A DNA stretch of 64,000 nt from Marinicella litoralis (lineage in GTDB: Bacteria > Pseudomonadota > Gammaproteobacteria > Xanthomonadales > Marinicellaceae), in contig NZ_NIHB01000002.1 of assembly GCF_002591915.1 (NCBI RefSeq), forward strand, positions 1 through 64,000, in the 5' to 3' direction. The number at the start of each line of letters is the position of its first letter. Positions within the stretch are counted from its first letter, which is position 1. A program made the position numbers and the translations under genes. Positions 1-8,974 of the stretch are shown piece by piece. Below the pieces are notes generated by a model. The model was not told where the DNA came from and searched no databases. It was given only the letters and a program-made list of their open reading frames with translations.

Positions 1-49
1 TTGACCTTTCCCCAAACTTAACACCACTGCTTGGATGAGATAATTCATT

Positions 50-868
50 TTAAGCTGCCTGCTCAGCAAATGCTACTGGTGTTAAATAATCCAGAGAACT
101 ATGTGGTCTGACAGTGTTGTAATGTTTCCTCCATTTTTCTATTTTGTCTGTTGCTTGTTCAATTGATTTGAACCAGTTTTGGTTTAAACATTCATTTCTA
201 AATTTACCATTCAAACTTTCAATGAATGCATTCTGAGTTGGCTTACCAGGTTGAATGAAACCCAGCTTAACTCCACTTTTTTGTTGCCAAAAGAACATCG
301 CTTTTGATGTAAATTCTGTGCCGTTATCACAAACAACTTGGGAGGGTTTACCCCTCTGATCTATCAGCTGATCTAAGAACCTAGCCACTTGCCTGCCACT
401 GATTGAAAAGGATGTTAACTGACCAACCATTTCTCTTGAGTAGTCATCGATGACATTAAGCACTCTGAACCTTCTACCATTGGCTAGCTGGTCACTGACA
501 AAATCCATTGACCAACGCACATCAGTGCGATTAGGCACGAACATGGGCATCCTTGGTCTAATCAGTTTCTTACGCTTCTTGGTGCGTACCTGAAGCCCTA
601 ATTCAGTGTAGATTCGATAGGTGCGTTTCTTATTGCAGACCAAGCCTTCAGATTTCAATAAGCCGTGTAAGAACAGATAACCATAACTTGGGTGCTTGGT
701 CGCCAACTCCAACAATCTCGTCCTGACATGTTTGTCATCTTTAGGCTTTGGCTCATATCTGAAGCCTGTTCTACTGATGCCTACCAAATCACAAGAGGTT
801 CGTTCACTGAGTTTGTATGACAACTTGAAGTGACGTACAACTTTCTTTTTATTGGCAGGCTTTACCAC
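50..868 (-). CDS. IS3-family transposase OrfB (DDE integrase domain)
   Basis: This is the catalytic half of the IS3-type transposase, which cuts and joins DNA ends during transposition. The protein has an N-terminal HTH_21-like part around residues 40-90. It then has an rve integrase core with D122 (WSMDF), D181 (CDNGTEF) and E217 (FIESLNGKFRNE), which is the DDE triad with the usual D-D and D(35)E spacing. The C-terminal motif HYNTVRPHSSLDYLTP is typical of the family. The reading frame is intact and lies -1 relative to orfA, so the active enzyme is expected as an OrfAB fusion made by frameshifting. The GTG used as formal start lies at the shift site and may not be a real initiation codon. 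Confidence 0.92.
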   Translation of the reverse strand: MVKPANKKKVVRHFKLSYKLSERTSCDLVGISRTGFRYEPKPKDDKHVRTRLLELATKHPSYGYLFLHGLLKSEGLVCNKKRTYRIYTELGLQVRTKKRKKLIRPRMPMFVPNRTDVRWSMDFVSDQLANGRRFRVLNVIDDYSREMVGQLTSFSISGRQVARFLDQLIDQRGKPSQVVCDNGTEFTSKAMFFWQQKSGVKLGFIQPGKPTQNAFIESLNGKFRNECLNQNWFKSIEQATDKIEKWRKHYNTVRPHSSLDYLTPVAFAEQAA

Positions 869-1128
869 TTTTTTGATAGCACATCCTTCATGGCCTCGTT
901 TTCAAGCAGCTTTTCTGCCAAAAGTTTCTTTAGTTTGGCATTTTCACTTTCAAGTTCCTTAAGCCTTTTGGCTTCTGAAACCTCAAGTCCAGCGTACTTG
1001 CTTCGCCAATTGTAGAAAGTGCCTTGTGAGATGTTTAGCTGGCGGCAAATATCATCGACTTTGACTCCAGACTCGTGCTGTTTGATGGCGCCAATGATTT
1101 GTTCTTCTGTATAACGTTTCTTCTTCAT
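862..1128 (-). CDS. IS3-family transposase OrfA (HTH protein)
   Basis: OrfA is an 88-residue DNA-binding protein. A helix-turn-helix spans about residues 8-45 (TEEQIIGAIKQ, then ICRQLNISQGTFYNW), and a leucine-zipper-like coiled coil spans about 55-85. It binds the IS ends and supplies the N-terminus of the OrfAB fusion. A strong ribosome binding site (GAGGAG, 8 nt before the ATG) supports this start. The last codons contain an A6G slippery run and overlap orfB, as expected for programmed -1 frameshifting in this family. Confidence 0.9.
   Translation of the reverse strand: MKKKRYTEEQIIGAIKQHESGVKVDDICRQLNISQGTFYNWRSKYAGLEVSEAKRLKELESENAKLKKLLAEKLLENEAMKDVLSKKW
868..874 (-). other. Programmed -1 frameshift site A AAA AAG
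   Basis: On the minus strand the heptamer AAAAAAG ends two codons before the orfA stop, read there as AAA AAG TGG TAA. A one-base backward slip gives AAA AAA GTG GTA AAG and enters the orfB frame. A6G is the classic IS3-family slippery sequence. No efficiency can be read from sequence. Confidence 0.8.
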
Positions 1129-1221
1129 AATGAGATCTCCTCAATCTTAGTTTAATTGGAAATCTCATCCTTGTCATGGTTCTGTTTTTGGGGGAAAGGT
1201 CAAAAGGTCACCAACTTAAAA

Positions 1222-1348
1222 ACAGTCCAAACCTTTAATTGACCATTTCCTTTGTGAGTTCGGAGGTCAAATCAGTACTTTTTTATGACTAAAACTTCGA
1301 TCAATGTTCGGTTTGCAGTCCTTAAGCGATGCATGTCCTTGATTAGTT
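1222..1348. repeat. MITE-like repeat, copy A (3' half, interrupted by the IS)
   Basis: Downstream of the IS right end the sequence aligns with the 3' half of the complete copy at 1794-2130. It shares GGTCAAaTCAGT followed by a T run, an AAAACTTC block, and the right terminal motif ATGCATGTCCTTGATTAGTT at 1329-1348. The matching 5' half is not present to the right of the IS, so it presumably lies left of the window. Confidence 0.7.
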
Positions 1349-1399
1349 TCTTTAAAAAGTGACTGTCCCTTATAGTTTCAATTAGTTTTTAGCTTTTTG

Positions 1400-1720
1400 T
1401 TAAACTAACACTTTTTGGACTAAGCCCAACATCATTATTAAAAGGCCAACAATAATCATTAAATTCAAAATAAACTTTGCTGTTAGCAATACTGGTGAAT
1501 TTACTTTTTGATTAATTGCCTTCTGTTTTTCTTCATCGGTTAACTCAATTGGCAAATGATCAAGAATCAGTGAGTACAAAGATGTAAAAAATAAAACAAA
1601 AATCAGGCCAAACGACATTATATCAGGTCCATTTAAATCCTCATCAAAATTAAATACAAGGTGGACTGGAATCAAAACAACAAATATCAGTCCAATTATT
1701 CTATATTTGGTTATTTTCAT
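1400..1720 (-). CDS. Small hypothetical membrane protein (3 predicted TM segments)
   Basis: I do not recognise this 106-residue protein. Hydrophobic segments lie at about residues 8-24 (IIGLIFVVLIPVHLVF), 36-53 (FGLIFVLFFTSLYSLIL) and 80-103 (FILNLMIIVGLLIMMLGLV). They are separated by a charged loop with a lysine/glutamate-rich stretch (LTDEEKQKAIN). No clear Shine-Dalgarno precedes the ATG. It stands alone between the IS and a repeat cluster, so it may be a remnant of a larger accessory locus. Codon use looks like the surrounding chromosome. Confidence 0.5.
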   Translation of the reverse strand: MKITKYRIIGLIFVVLIPVHLVFNFDEDLNGPDIMSFGLIFVLFFTSLYSLILDHLPIELTDEEKQKAINQKVNSPVLLTAKFILNLMIIVGLLIMMLGLVQKVLV

Positions 1721-1793
1721 TTAATAATCACTGTTATTATGTCATCCATTGTTTTAGTGGCTTTTGAGGCCGCAGCTGGCCTGTAAATATATT

Positions 1794-2130
1794 AACTAAT
1801 CAAGGACAGGCATCCCTTTCAATTCACGCCCATCAGAGATTTGCTACAGAAAATTTCACCATAACCAATTTAGGACAGGCACCCCAATCCTTGGAATTAA
1901 GCCAACATCAGCTCTTGAATAACACTTTAACCCTCAAAATCTATCCAGCAGAACATGTCTGCAACCGTCCCGCTCAGCTCAAATCGACTAAAACCAACTC
2001 TAATCCACCCTAACCTCTAACTTAATCACTTTCCTGCTGAACACATGGGTCAAGTCAGTGATTTTTTAATCAAAAACTTCACTTAAAAATTAGTTTGTGG
2101 TTTCTAAGTAATGCATGTCCTTGATTAGTT
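1794..2130. repeat. MITE-like element, complete copy B with 20-bp TIRs
   Basis: This non-coding block of about 337 bp begins AACTAATCAAGGACAGGCAT and ends ATGCATGTCCTTGATTAGTT. The two ends are reverse complements with one mismatch in 20. No open frame of note lies inside. Interior segments recur in degenerate form at 12399 and 16391, and the 3' half recurs at 1222. Terminal inverted repeats, small size, lack of coding capacity and several copies per window fit a miniature inverted-repeat transposable element. The parent transposase is not in view. Confidence 0.75.
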
Positions 2131-2201
2131 TAATTTTAATCAAAAACTTCACTTAAAAATTAGTTTGTGGTTTCTAAGTAATGCATGTCCTTGATTAGTT
2201 T
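2064..2201. repeat. Tandem duplication of the MITE 3' end (68 bp, period 70)
   Basis: Bases 2064-2131 and 2134-2201 are identical over 68 bp, including the terminal motif CATGTCCTTGATTAGTT. The second copy abuts the 3' end of the next minus-strand gene. The complete identity indicates a recent local duplication, since other copies of this repeat in the window are clearly diverged. Confidence 0.93.
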
Positions 2202-2205
2202 GTTG

Positions 2206-2865
2206 TTAAAATTTAGATATATATTCCAGTGATTGATTTTTCCATTCATTAAGTAATTTATCAACATCATTTTTGTCAGCAGCATTTTGCAAGCCCAAAA
2301 CATTCTTTATCATTCCTTCTTTCTTTGATGAATCCAAAAAAGTATCTGATTTTAAATAATTTAATAAATCATCACAAATCCAAAATGCTTTATCAAACTT
2401 ACCTAACTTACACATTGAAATTGCAAGATCTAATTGAAATAATTTAGGGTTAACTACTGAATAAGACTCAACAAAATAGGCTTGGTAATCATGGATTTCA
2501 TTTAATTTATTCAAACCTTGAACCTTAATATAACTAAGCATATCTTTTAAAATGTCTTCAACCTCATTAACTTCCGCATTTTCACTAATCCATTTATTTT
2601 TTGTAATTGGATTATATTCAAACCTATTACCAATTGTATAATCACTAAAAATTTTACACCACGGATCTGTAATTAGATTTGTATATATATTCAAATACAA
2701 AGTTCCTATTGATCTCCCTGATGAAACAGATATCACTTTAAGAAAATCACCAGTTATTTGATAGTAAACAATTTCTTTCTTAGTAGCTAAAAACGATTCA
2801 CCACTTAATTCTTTTAAAAACAATTTATCTGATATTTTTTTTAATTTAGTTTTAGTCAATTTCAT
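2206..2865 (-). CDS. Hypothetical protein, Lys/Asp-rich, unknown function
   Basis: I do not recognise this protein of about 219 residues. It looks cytoplasmic: no signal peptide or membrane segment, N-terminus rich in lysine (MKLTKTKLKKISDKLF), a tryptophan-containing beta-rich middle, and a helical C-terminal third with an alternating pattern (LDLAISMCKLGKFDKAFWICDDLL) that could be a degenerate TPR-like helical pair. The frame is open for 22 more codons upstream to 2931, but those codons come from repeat sequence (GGTCAGGCACCACTTTC) next to a TIR pair, so I prefer the internal ATG, preceded by GGAG at a somewhat long distance. It is flanked by repeats on both sides, which suggests an accessory gene. 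Confidence 0.5.
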   Translation of the reverse strand: MKLTKTKLKKISDKLFLKELSGESFLATKKEIVYYQITGDFLKVISVSSGRSIGTLYLNIYTNLITDPWCKIFSDYTIGNRFEYNPITKNKWISENAEVNEVEDILKDMLSYIKVQGLNKLNEIHDYQAYFVESYSVVNPKLFQLDLAISMCKLGKFDKAFWICDDLLNYLKSDTFLDSSKKEGMIKNVLGLQNAADKNDVDKLLNEWKNQSLEYISKF

Positions 2866-2921
2866 TTTTTTGTTTTTGCTCCGAAGAATCAAAGAATCAG
2901 GGTCAGGCACCACTTTCAATA

Positions 2922-2954
2922 AACTAATCAAGGACAGGCTGACCTTGATTAGTT
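2922..2954. repeat. Paired MITE ends / 12-bp inverted repeat
   Basis: AACTAATCAAGG and CCTTGATTAGTT form a perfect 12-bp inverted repeat around a 9-nt loop (ACAGGCTGA). The left half with ACAGGC matches the left terminal repeat of the element at 1794, and the right half matches its right terminus. It therefore looks like two element ends joined after loss of the interior. It would also fold as a strong hairpin in RNA. Confidence 0.75.
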
Positions 2955-2993
2955 CTTGGTTAGTTTACGCGTAAATAAACAATGTCATCAAGT

Positions 2994-5900
2994 TTAATCA
3001 CCTTCAAATCCATCCTTAAATATCAATCCACTACTGCCGGCTAATTCAATAATCACATCTGGGGATTGTGAATCTACGCTAATCTTGGCTGCAGCTTGAA
3101 AGACTCCTTCTTGGGCTGGACTAAACTCTATTTCGAATTGGCATTGTTGTCCAATTGTCAGGGTTGTGCCAATGCATTGATTGTTGAAGGTTGGTAATTC
3201 AAACGCATCTACATCTGGACCAATTAAGGTGATGGTATCTATGGTGATGTTCTGATTACCTGTGTTGGTGATGGTTATGGTGGCGGGCATGGAAATGGTG
3301 TTCACCGGTATGTCACCGAAATCTATGTTGGCTTGTGATGCCTGGATTTGTGGAGGCAGGTATTCTACCGCGCCTATGTCGCATATGGCGATACCGTTTC
3401 CGTCGCCGTCTTGAGGACGAATCAGGCCTCTGGCGTCTGTCGCAGGGCAGCTTGGACCTGACATAGCGTCTATGGCGGGACTGTCAGGGCGAGGTTCTAA
3501 ATAGGGTATGCTATCGCCCAAAAATTTGAGTGGCCCTAACTTGATGCTGTTGTCGGCAATTTCTATATCACTACCCAATGTAGTCATGTTACATCCGGTA
3601 AGGTCTCCGAAGATATTGTTGCCGTTGGAGGTCAATGCCGCCGATCCGCCTATCGCACAATTCAACGGGAAACTAAGCAGTCCCGGAGGTTGGTAGTTGC
3701 CGCCCAGCACCGAACCAGTGATGGAGACAATGGCGTTGTTGGCCAATGTCAGTGCGCCCCCGCTGATACCACTGGCGCCTCCGGTATCGCCGAAGTTCCC
3801 AGTGATCGTAACGTGGTTCAGTTCATAGTTTCCACCACCCAGGTATAAGCCGCCGCCTTGATTACCGGTGATGGTCACATTTTCGAAAACACCATTACTG
3901 GATGCTTGTGCCCAAACAGCACCACCGCTGACCGCGCGGTTGCCATCAATTAATGTGTCTCGAATATCGATCAGGTTGTTGGCTATAATCGCACCGCCGA
4001 CAAAACCATCTGACATGCCACCAGTGATTCGAGATCGGCGTATGACCAGGTCACCTGGCCAGGCTTGAATACCACCTCGTGCAATGGTCAAATCTTCAAT
4101 ACGCAGTGTTACGCTTTCGGAAGTGGTACTCAAAACTGTGCTACCATCGCTGCCATCGATGGTGGTTTTGCCTGCTCCGTTGCCAAGAAGAATAAGGTCT
4201 TCTGCAACAGTGAACAATGTCCCCTGCTCCTGTGTAAACACGCCACTTCCCAGCGCGATAACCCGTTGGCCAGGTAGTGCGTTGGCTTCTTCTATGGCTG
4301 CACGCAGCGTGCAAACACCGTCTTCTGACTCACAAATACCGTCGCCGGGGTTGACATCGGATTTATCCAGTAATCCATCTTCTATTGCATCAACATATAT
4401 ATCGGCAGGAGGTACGATATTGAAGACCTGGGCAATTTCGTTGTTAGGGTTGACATCAACTTGATCCTGAGTTGCATTTGCCAAAAAGGTCAATACGGTG
4501 CCGGGACTGGCATTCGCATCAACCTGTGCGGTGATTTCGGCACCACTTGAAAAACTGGGGTTTAAGTTGCCGATATTACAAGTAACCTGCAGATCAACAA
4601 AACTGCAGCCAGTCCCACTGACAAAAATTGAACCAGGAGTCAAACCTTCAGGTAAATCAACAGTTAACACAACACCTGTGGCAATGGTGGCTGGCCCAGC
4701 TGATGGTGGTTTGTTGAGTGCAGAGAACTGCACATTGATGAGCTGATTGGGTAAGGCCCGTTCACTAGTTGCTTGGGAGGACATTTCTATATCCAGTCCG
4801 TCGATTGCATTAATCTCAAAATCATTGCAGCCTATCAACGATTCAGAGGTAAGGGTTTCACTGCCATCATCTCCTGTTACGCGATCTGCCAAGCACAATT
4901 CGACAGTATAAGTTCCTGGTGCCGAATAGATATGATCTCCAGTAATGAGACCGACACCAGTACCTGACTGCCCTACTTCAGGCCCACCACCATCAATCTC
5001 TGTCTCATTTTCAATGCTGCCATCACCCCAATTAATGATGAGTCTATGTTGTTCATTGGGATCTGGGTCGTAGAATTCCGCATTCAGTCTATACACAAAA
5101 CCAACGCCCACTGTGGCATCATCTGGGGGTATCACCATGGGAGCATCATTGATTTCTGCCACGGTCAATATCACTTCTTCAGAAGCTGACACATAGACGC
5201 CATCTCCTACCGAGAATGCGAATGAGTCGGTGATTTCTGCTGTGGTGTAAAAATCCGGATCTGGTATGTAGGTGGCTAGGTTATCAACAACTTGAACCGT
5301 ACCAAATCTAGGTGCTGTTGATACCACAAAATTTAAACTGTCAAGTGTGTCCAGATCCGACCCATCCAGAAAAATGTCTGTTGGCGTGTCTTCTTCAAGC
5401 ATGATGGCGATCCCAGGTGTGGCAACAGGAGGACGGAAGTTACGCATCACCTCTACTTCGACATCTGCAGTGGTGCTTCTGACAGGCTGACCCGATTGAA
5501 TGTCTCTGACTCCATCACTGACACTAAAGGCAAATTGATCGATACAATTAGCGCTGTTCTGACAGGCGAAATCATTGTTGGACTGATAGACCAGCTCAGC
5601 CCAATCAGCACCTTGGTCTGTGAAGGGTGTCAACAACGAAATGTGAAGCAAATCCGTGTCTGGATCAAAGATGTAGAATCGATCAGCATTAGCAGAAACA
5701 TCCTCCGGCGTACCAAAATCCCCCAAAACAAAACAGCTGCCATCACATTCACTTTCAGCCTCACCGGCGAAGAAGCCGTCGGTGGTGAATCGTTGGATAC
5801 GAAGATTACCCACATCAGCTACATACAGTGTGCCACGTGGGTCGATATCAATGCCTTGCGCTACGTAGAACTGCCCAGGTCGACAACCAAAATTACCATT

Positions 5901-8900
5901 ATTGGTGAAGTTGTAATTACAGAAATCACGTTCATCTTGGGTAATGATTGGGTCAACTCCACAGACAGCATCAGTACAAGAATATCCAACGCTGCGTTTG
6001 TTAAAGGTATCACAGACAGCCTCATCACCTGGTGCCAGATCGGTATCACAACGTCCCAACCAGCCGACAAATGAACCTATTTGTGCATAGCCAATATCAT
6101 CTATAAATGAAGCAGCATATTTATATATTCGATTATTACGTGATGCATATAAATTGCCATCAGCATCCAATGCCAATGAGCTTGCATCAACATCAGTGTT
6201 TGCATCATTGGTCACATCATCACTGACCACACCAACCACCAAAATTGGATTGGTGGGGTCATTAGATTCCTCAATCGCATAAATACGACCATTTTTCTGC
6301 ATCACATATACCAAACCATTGGCATCCACTATTGCGCTGATTGCATTTGGTATTTCGCAGGTATTATGTGGTAGGTTTATTGTGCAATTTTCAATTGACC
6401 CATTGGGACCACGTTCTTTGAGATTTCTCAAGTTATAGCTGTCTATTTCATTAAGGTCAAGATCATAAACAGTTACTGTTGATTGTCCCAATCCGTTAGG
6501 ACTGTTGGTGGTTGTGCTGATAACACGGTTGTTGAATTCGTCTACTATAAGATCAGAAAAGTTATCATCATTGGTACTCTCAGATACTTCAAGTTCCCCT
6601 GAGGCTCCAAAACGTACAATCCGTTGTTCCAAATCGTAAATATTACTTGGGTTACCTGCCAGGCAGTTGACCAGACCTCTGTCTACCATGTAACTGCGAC
6701 CATTGTCATCTACTGCGAACTTTTCTGCCATCATTGGAAATTCAAGGTCAAAGTCATCATCAGCATTTGGTTGATTCTGACATGCTTCCTCAATGTTCTC
6801 TTCTTCAGCTTCTCCAGGCGCTGCCTGTAATCTAAAATCTTCTACAAAATACGGATACAAAGGAGCTACAAAAAAGCCGTTTTCAGGATATTGTTCGACG
6901 TAGAACCGCAAAGGGTCATTATCAGGATCGTTGCCTTCAAGACGTATTATTTGGGGTTCAAAAGTGACTGCATCTTGTCGGTTTTGACCGGTTTGTGCTA
7001 TCGGTACTGGGTCATTATTATTGTTCTTGATGTTGACGATTTGAATGGCTGTGTCAGTGTTACCTGAAGAATCAGTTGCAGTCCATGTGACTTGGTGTAA
7101 ACCGGTGTTCAAAGGCAAATTGGCATCGTTGGTGATGATTGGGTCTAAATCAACAAAATCAAATACCAATGGCTGACCCAGTTCACTGACTTGGCCAGTA
7201 CCTACTTCAATTATATCAGGTGGTGGAACAATAGCAGGAGGACGAATGTCAACGACTTCTACAGTCATTGTCGTGATGGTTTCATTGCGTTCATTCAGCA
7301 AGTTTGGCCCTGGGTCTTTGGCTGTCCAAATAATCTCAAAAGTTTGATTTTGTTCAGAAGTACTGACTGGCCAAAAAATACGTAAATTTTCTTCTGGAAA
7401 ACTTGGGAAAAAAGTCGTATCACGACCGCATGCATCACTGACTTGGTACATGCTTTCCAAAATACGTAGGTAATTGTTTGCTGACACGCCTCCAGGTTCG
7501 TCCGCCTCTATTTGTACATGAATATTATTTCCAATCAATGTGGCTTCAATGCGACTGGCATTAAATGGTTGTGGATCTATGGTTGGTGGTACTTCATCAT
7601 AAACACGAACAAATTGAAAAGCATCTCTGTAATTATCTATTCGCCAGCCTGAGAAAAACGCTGCATCATTTGCAATGAGAATTGCTTCACGAATGGTATT
7701 TATCAGCAACCCTTTCCAAGGTTGTAGTTTAGCACCTGAAGGGATTCCTGGGATTAATGGTGCGAATAAATCCAGTGCTGACATCCTTGCATTAACACGC
7801 CAACGTATGACACGATCGCCAATTGGAAAAATTAATTCACGATCTTCCGCATAAGGGCATTCGTACCTTGGTCCCGATCCATCCAATTGACTGAACCTTA
7901 CTGATCCATCAGCTCGGCAGTCTTCATAGATGCGATCTGTGGCTTCGAGAGAGCCTGTATTTGCCCAATATTCCAGATCAAGGCTTGGTGAAATTTCAGG
8001 GGTTGGCTGATTATAAAGCATCACCACATCGACCTCGGTGTTGTGGTGGTAAACTGTTGGTGAACCCAATTCCCCCCAGTTACTGTTATAGCCAAGACTA
8101 ACCCCCAAGGCGTTTCCATATTTCGATGCCATATGAGGTTGTTCGAATCTTGCTTCACAAACCCCATTAGGTACACGTTTGGTTCTGCTGTCTGGTGCTT
8201 CAATATAGGTAAGACACCACTTCAAGGCTAAATTAGTAGCATAAACTGTCCCTTGGGCTATAGGTTGTTGTGGGCCTGGCACCAGAGAAGCACCGAAGGC
8301 TATGTTATGTGAAATCCCTAGTGGTATCTGACATAGTGTTGCAAAGTCGTTGCCAGTGCCGCCTCGTTGTTCAGATTTTGTGGCAACCTCAACCCATGCC
8401 ACATCAAGTGCTACTTTCGATTCCCCGTCAGGTGCATGTGCAACACGCAGCGCAATACGATCAAATGGTTCACGTGATCGAAGACCTATCACACCATCAG
8501 ACGACACTATTGAACCAGATCGCGCTTTGTCATCCATGGCGAAAAGATGCGACCCCAATCCATGCTCACCACGATAGGCTGTCATCTCGACCACTACATC
8601 AGATTGCACAGTCTTAATATGAAACAATAAAGCGTTTATTGGTTCATTCAAAGAAAGGTTTCCAGTTTCTGAACCAATTATGAATTGACCTTTGTGAGTT
8701 AACAAAGCCTCTAACGAAGCAGGTTTGAAAATTGTTTCACCTTTATCAGATCGACCGCTTTTTGCACCCTTTCCAATCAAATCAACAAATTTAGCCTGAT
8801 TCGGCACATCAAAGATTGGTTCGACTAAAGGCTTGGGGCTGGCCAGTAATGAACTGGTAAACAAAAATAAGATCAGAACACAATGGAACAACTTGTTAAA

Positions 8901-8909
8901 AATAGGCAT
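2994..8909 (-). CDS. Giant secreted multidomain protein (Ig/HYR, NHL, CSLREA, beta-helix, choice-of-anchor D)
   Basis: A protein of about 1971 residues. The N-terminus MPIFNKLFHCVLILFLF...LLA is a signal peptide; this internal ATG is preferred over one 16 codons upstream because it starts directly at the signal peptide. In order it shows a long N-terminal region, HYR/Ig-like segments near 560-640 (VTWTATDSSGNTDTA), NHL-type propeller stretches about 720-1060 (GLVYVMQKNGRIYAI, GTLYVADVGNLRIQRF), Ig-like/cadherin-like repeats about 1170-1270 and a PKD-like part (INWGDGS). These are followed by a DUF11-like domain, a CSLREA motif (CTLRAAIEEANA), parallel beta-helix repeats, a choice-of-anchor Q signature (ARGLIRPQDGDGNG...CDIGAVEY) and a choice-of-anchor D domain. 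It ends LIFKDGFEGD. Role is unknown; it is probably an exported surface or matrix protein. It lies 66 bp downstream of the kinase gene. Confidence 0.85.
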   Translation of the reverse strand: MPIFNKLFHCVLILFLFTSSLLASPKPLVEPIFDVPNQAKFVDLIGKGAKSGRSDKGETIFKPASLEALLTHKGQFIIGSETGNLSLNEPINALLFHIKTVQSDVVVEMTAYRGEHGLGSHLFAMDDKARSGSIVSSDGVIGLRSREPFDRIALRVAHAPDGESKVALDVAWVEVATKSEQRGGTGNDFATLCQIPLGISHNIAFGASLVPGPQQPIAQGTVYATNLALKWCLTYIEAPDSRTKRVPNGVCEARFEQPHMASKYGNALGVSLGYNSNWGELGSPTVYHHNTEVDVVMLYNQPTPEISPSLDLEYWANTGSLEATDRIYEDCRADGSVRFSQLDGSGPRYECPYAEDRELIFPIGDRVIRWRVNARMSALDLFAPLIPGIPSGAKLQPWKGLLINTIREAILIANDAAFFSGWRIDNYRDAFQFVRVYDEVPPTIDPQPFNASRIEATLIGNNIHVQIEADEPGGVSANNYLRILESMYQVSDACGRDTTFFPSFPEENLRIFWPVSTSEQNQTFEIIWTAKDPGPNLLNERNETITTMTVEVVDIRPPAIVPPPDIIEVGTGQVSELGQPLVFDFVDLDPIITNDANLPLNTGLHQVTWTATDSSGNTDTAIQIVNIKNNNNDPVPIAQTGQNRQDAVTFEPQIIRLEGNDPDNDPLRFYVEQYPENGFFVAPLYPYFVEDFRLQAAPGEAEEENIEEACQNQPNADDDFDLEFPMMAEKFAVDDNGRSYMVDRGLVNCLAGNPSNIYDLEQRIVRFGASGELEVSESTNDDNFSDLIVDEFNNRVISTTTNSPNGLGQSTVTVYDLDLNEIDSYNLRNLKERGPNGSIENCTINLPHNTCEIPNAISAIVDANGLVYVMQKNGRIYAIEESNDPTNPILVVGVVSDDVTNDANTDVDASSLALDADGNLYASRNNRIYKYAASFIDDIGYAQIGSFVGWLGRCDTDLAPGDEAVCDTFNKRSVGYSCTDAVCGVDPIITQDERDFCNYNFTNNGNFGCRPGQFYVAQGIDIDPRGTLYVADVGNLRIQRFTTDGFFAGEAESECDGSCFVLGDFGTPEDVSANADRFYIFDPDTDLLHISLLTPFTDQGADWAELVYQSNNDFACQNSANCIDQFAFSVSDGVRDIQSGQPVRSTTADVEVEVMRNFRPPVATPGIAIMLEEDTPTDIFLDGSDLDTLDSLNFVVSTAPRFGTVQVVDNLATYIPDPDFYTTAEITDSFAFSVGDGVYVSASEEVILTVAEINDAPMVIPPDDATVGVGFVYRLNAEFYDPDPNEQHRLIINWGDGSIENETEIDGGGPEVGQSGTGVGLITGDHIYSAPGTYTVELCLADRVTGDDGSETLTSESLIGCNDFEINAIDGLDIEMSSQATSERALPNQLINVQFSALNKPPSAGPATIATGVVLTVDLPEGLTPGSIFVSGTGCSFVDLQVTCNIGNLNPSFSSGAEITAQVDANASPGTVLTFLANATQDQVDVNPNNEIAQVFNIVPPADIYVDAIEDGLLDKSDVNPGDGICESEDGVCTLRAAIEEANALPGQRVIALGSGVFTQEQGTLFTVAEDLILLGNGAGKTTIDGSDGSTVLSTTSESVTLRIEDLTIARGGIQAWPGDLVIRRSRITGGMSDGFVGGAIIANNLIDIRDTLIDGNRAVSGGAVWAQASSNGVFENVTITGNQGGGLYLGGGNYELNHVTITGNFGDTGGASGISGGALTLANNAIVSITGSVLGGNYQPPGLLSFPLNCAIGGSAALTSNGNNIFGDLTGCNMTTLGSDIEIADNSIKLGPLKFLGDSIPYLEPRPDSPAIDAMSGPSCPATDARGLIRPQDGDGNGIAICDIGAVEYLPPQIQASQANIDFGDIPVNTISMPATITITNTGNQNITIDTITLIGPDVDAFELPTFNNQCIGTTLTIGQQCQFEIEFSPAQEGVFQAAAKISVDSQSPDVIIELAGSSGLIFKDGFEGD

Positions 8910-8974
8910 AGCGGTCTCTTTTTTTACTTGATTATCTATAGAGGCGTAAGCCATCATCTTTTAGGATCATTAAA

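Larger units (their letters stand above)
1..1203 (-). mobile_element. IS3-family insertion sequence (IS407-like organisation)
   Basis: A two-gene transposase element with imperfect terminal inverted repeats is visible. The left end reads TTGACCTTTCCCCAAA and the right end is its reverse complement with one extra C. Both ends sit just outside the orfA/orfB pair, so the element looks complete, although its left end coincides with the window edge and may extend a base or two further. The target-site duplication cannot be tested because the left flank is missing. The right flank continues directly into the 3' half of a dispersed repeat, so the IS interrupts a repeat copy. Assignment to the IS407-type group rests on the OrfA N-terminus and is from memory. 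Confidence 0.88.

Noticed and set aside
1-20. Target-site duplication of the IS
   Set aside because: The left flank is outside the window, so a duplication could not be tested.
2866-2931. N-terminal extension of 22 codons on the hypothetical gene
   Set aside because: The codons derive from repeat sequence adjoining a TIR pair and lack a supporting start, so the internal ATG was preferred.
3508-6074. Several plus-strand open frames of 60-190 codons opposite the giant secreted protein
   Set aside because: They are antisense shadows of one long, well-supported minus-strand gene and show no family motifs, start sites or amino-acid composition of real proteins.
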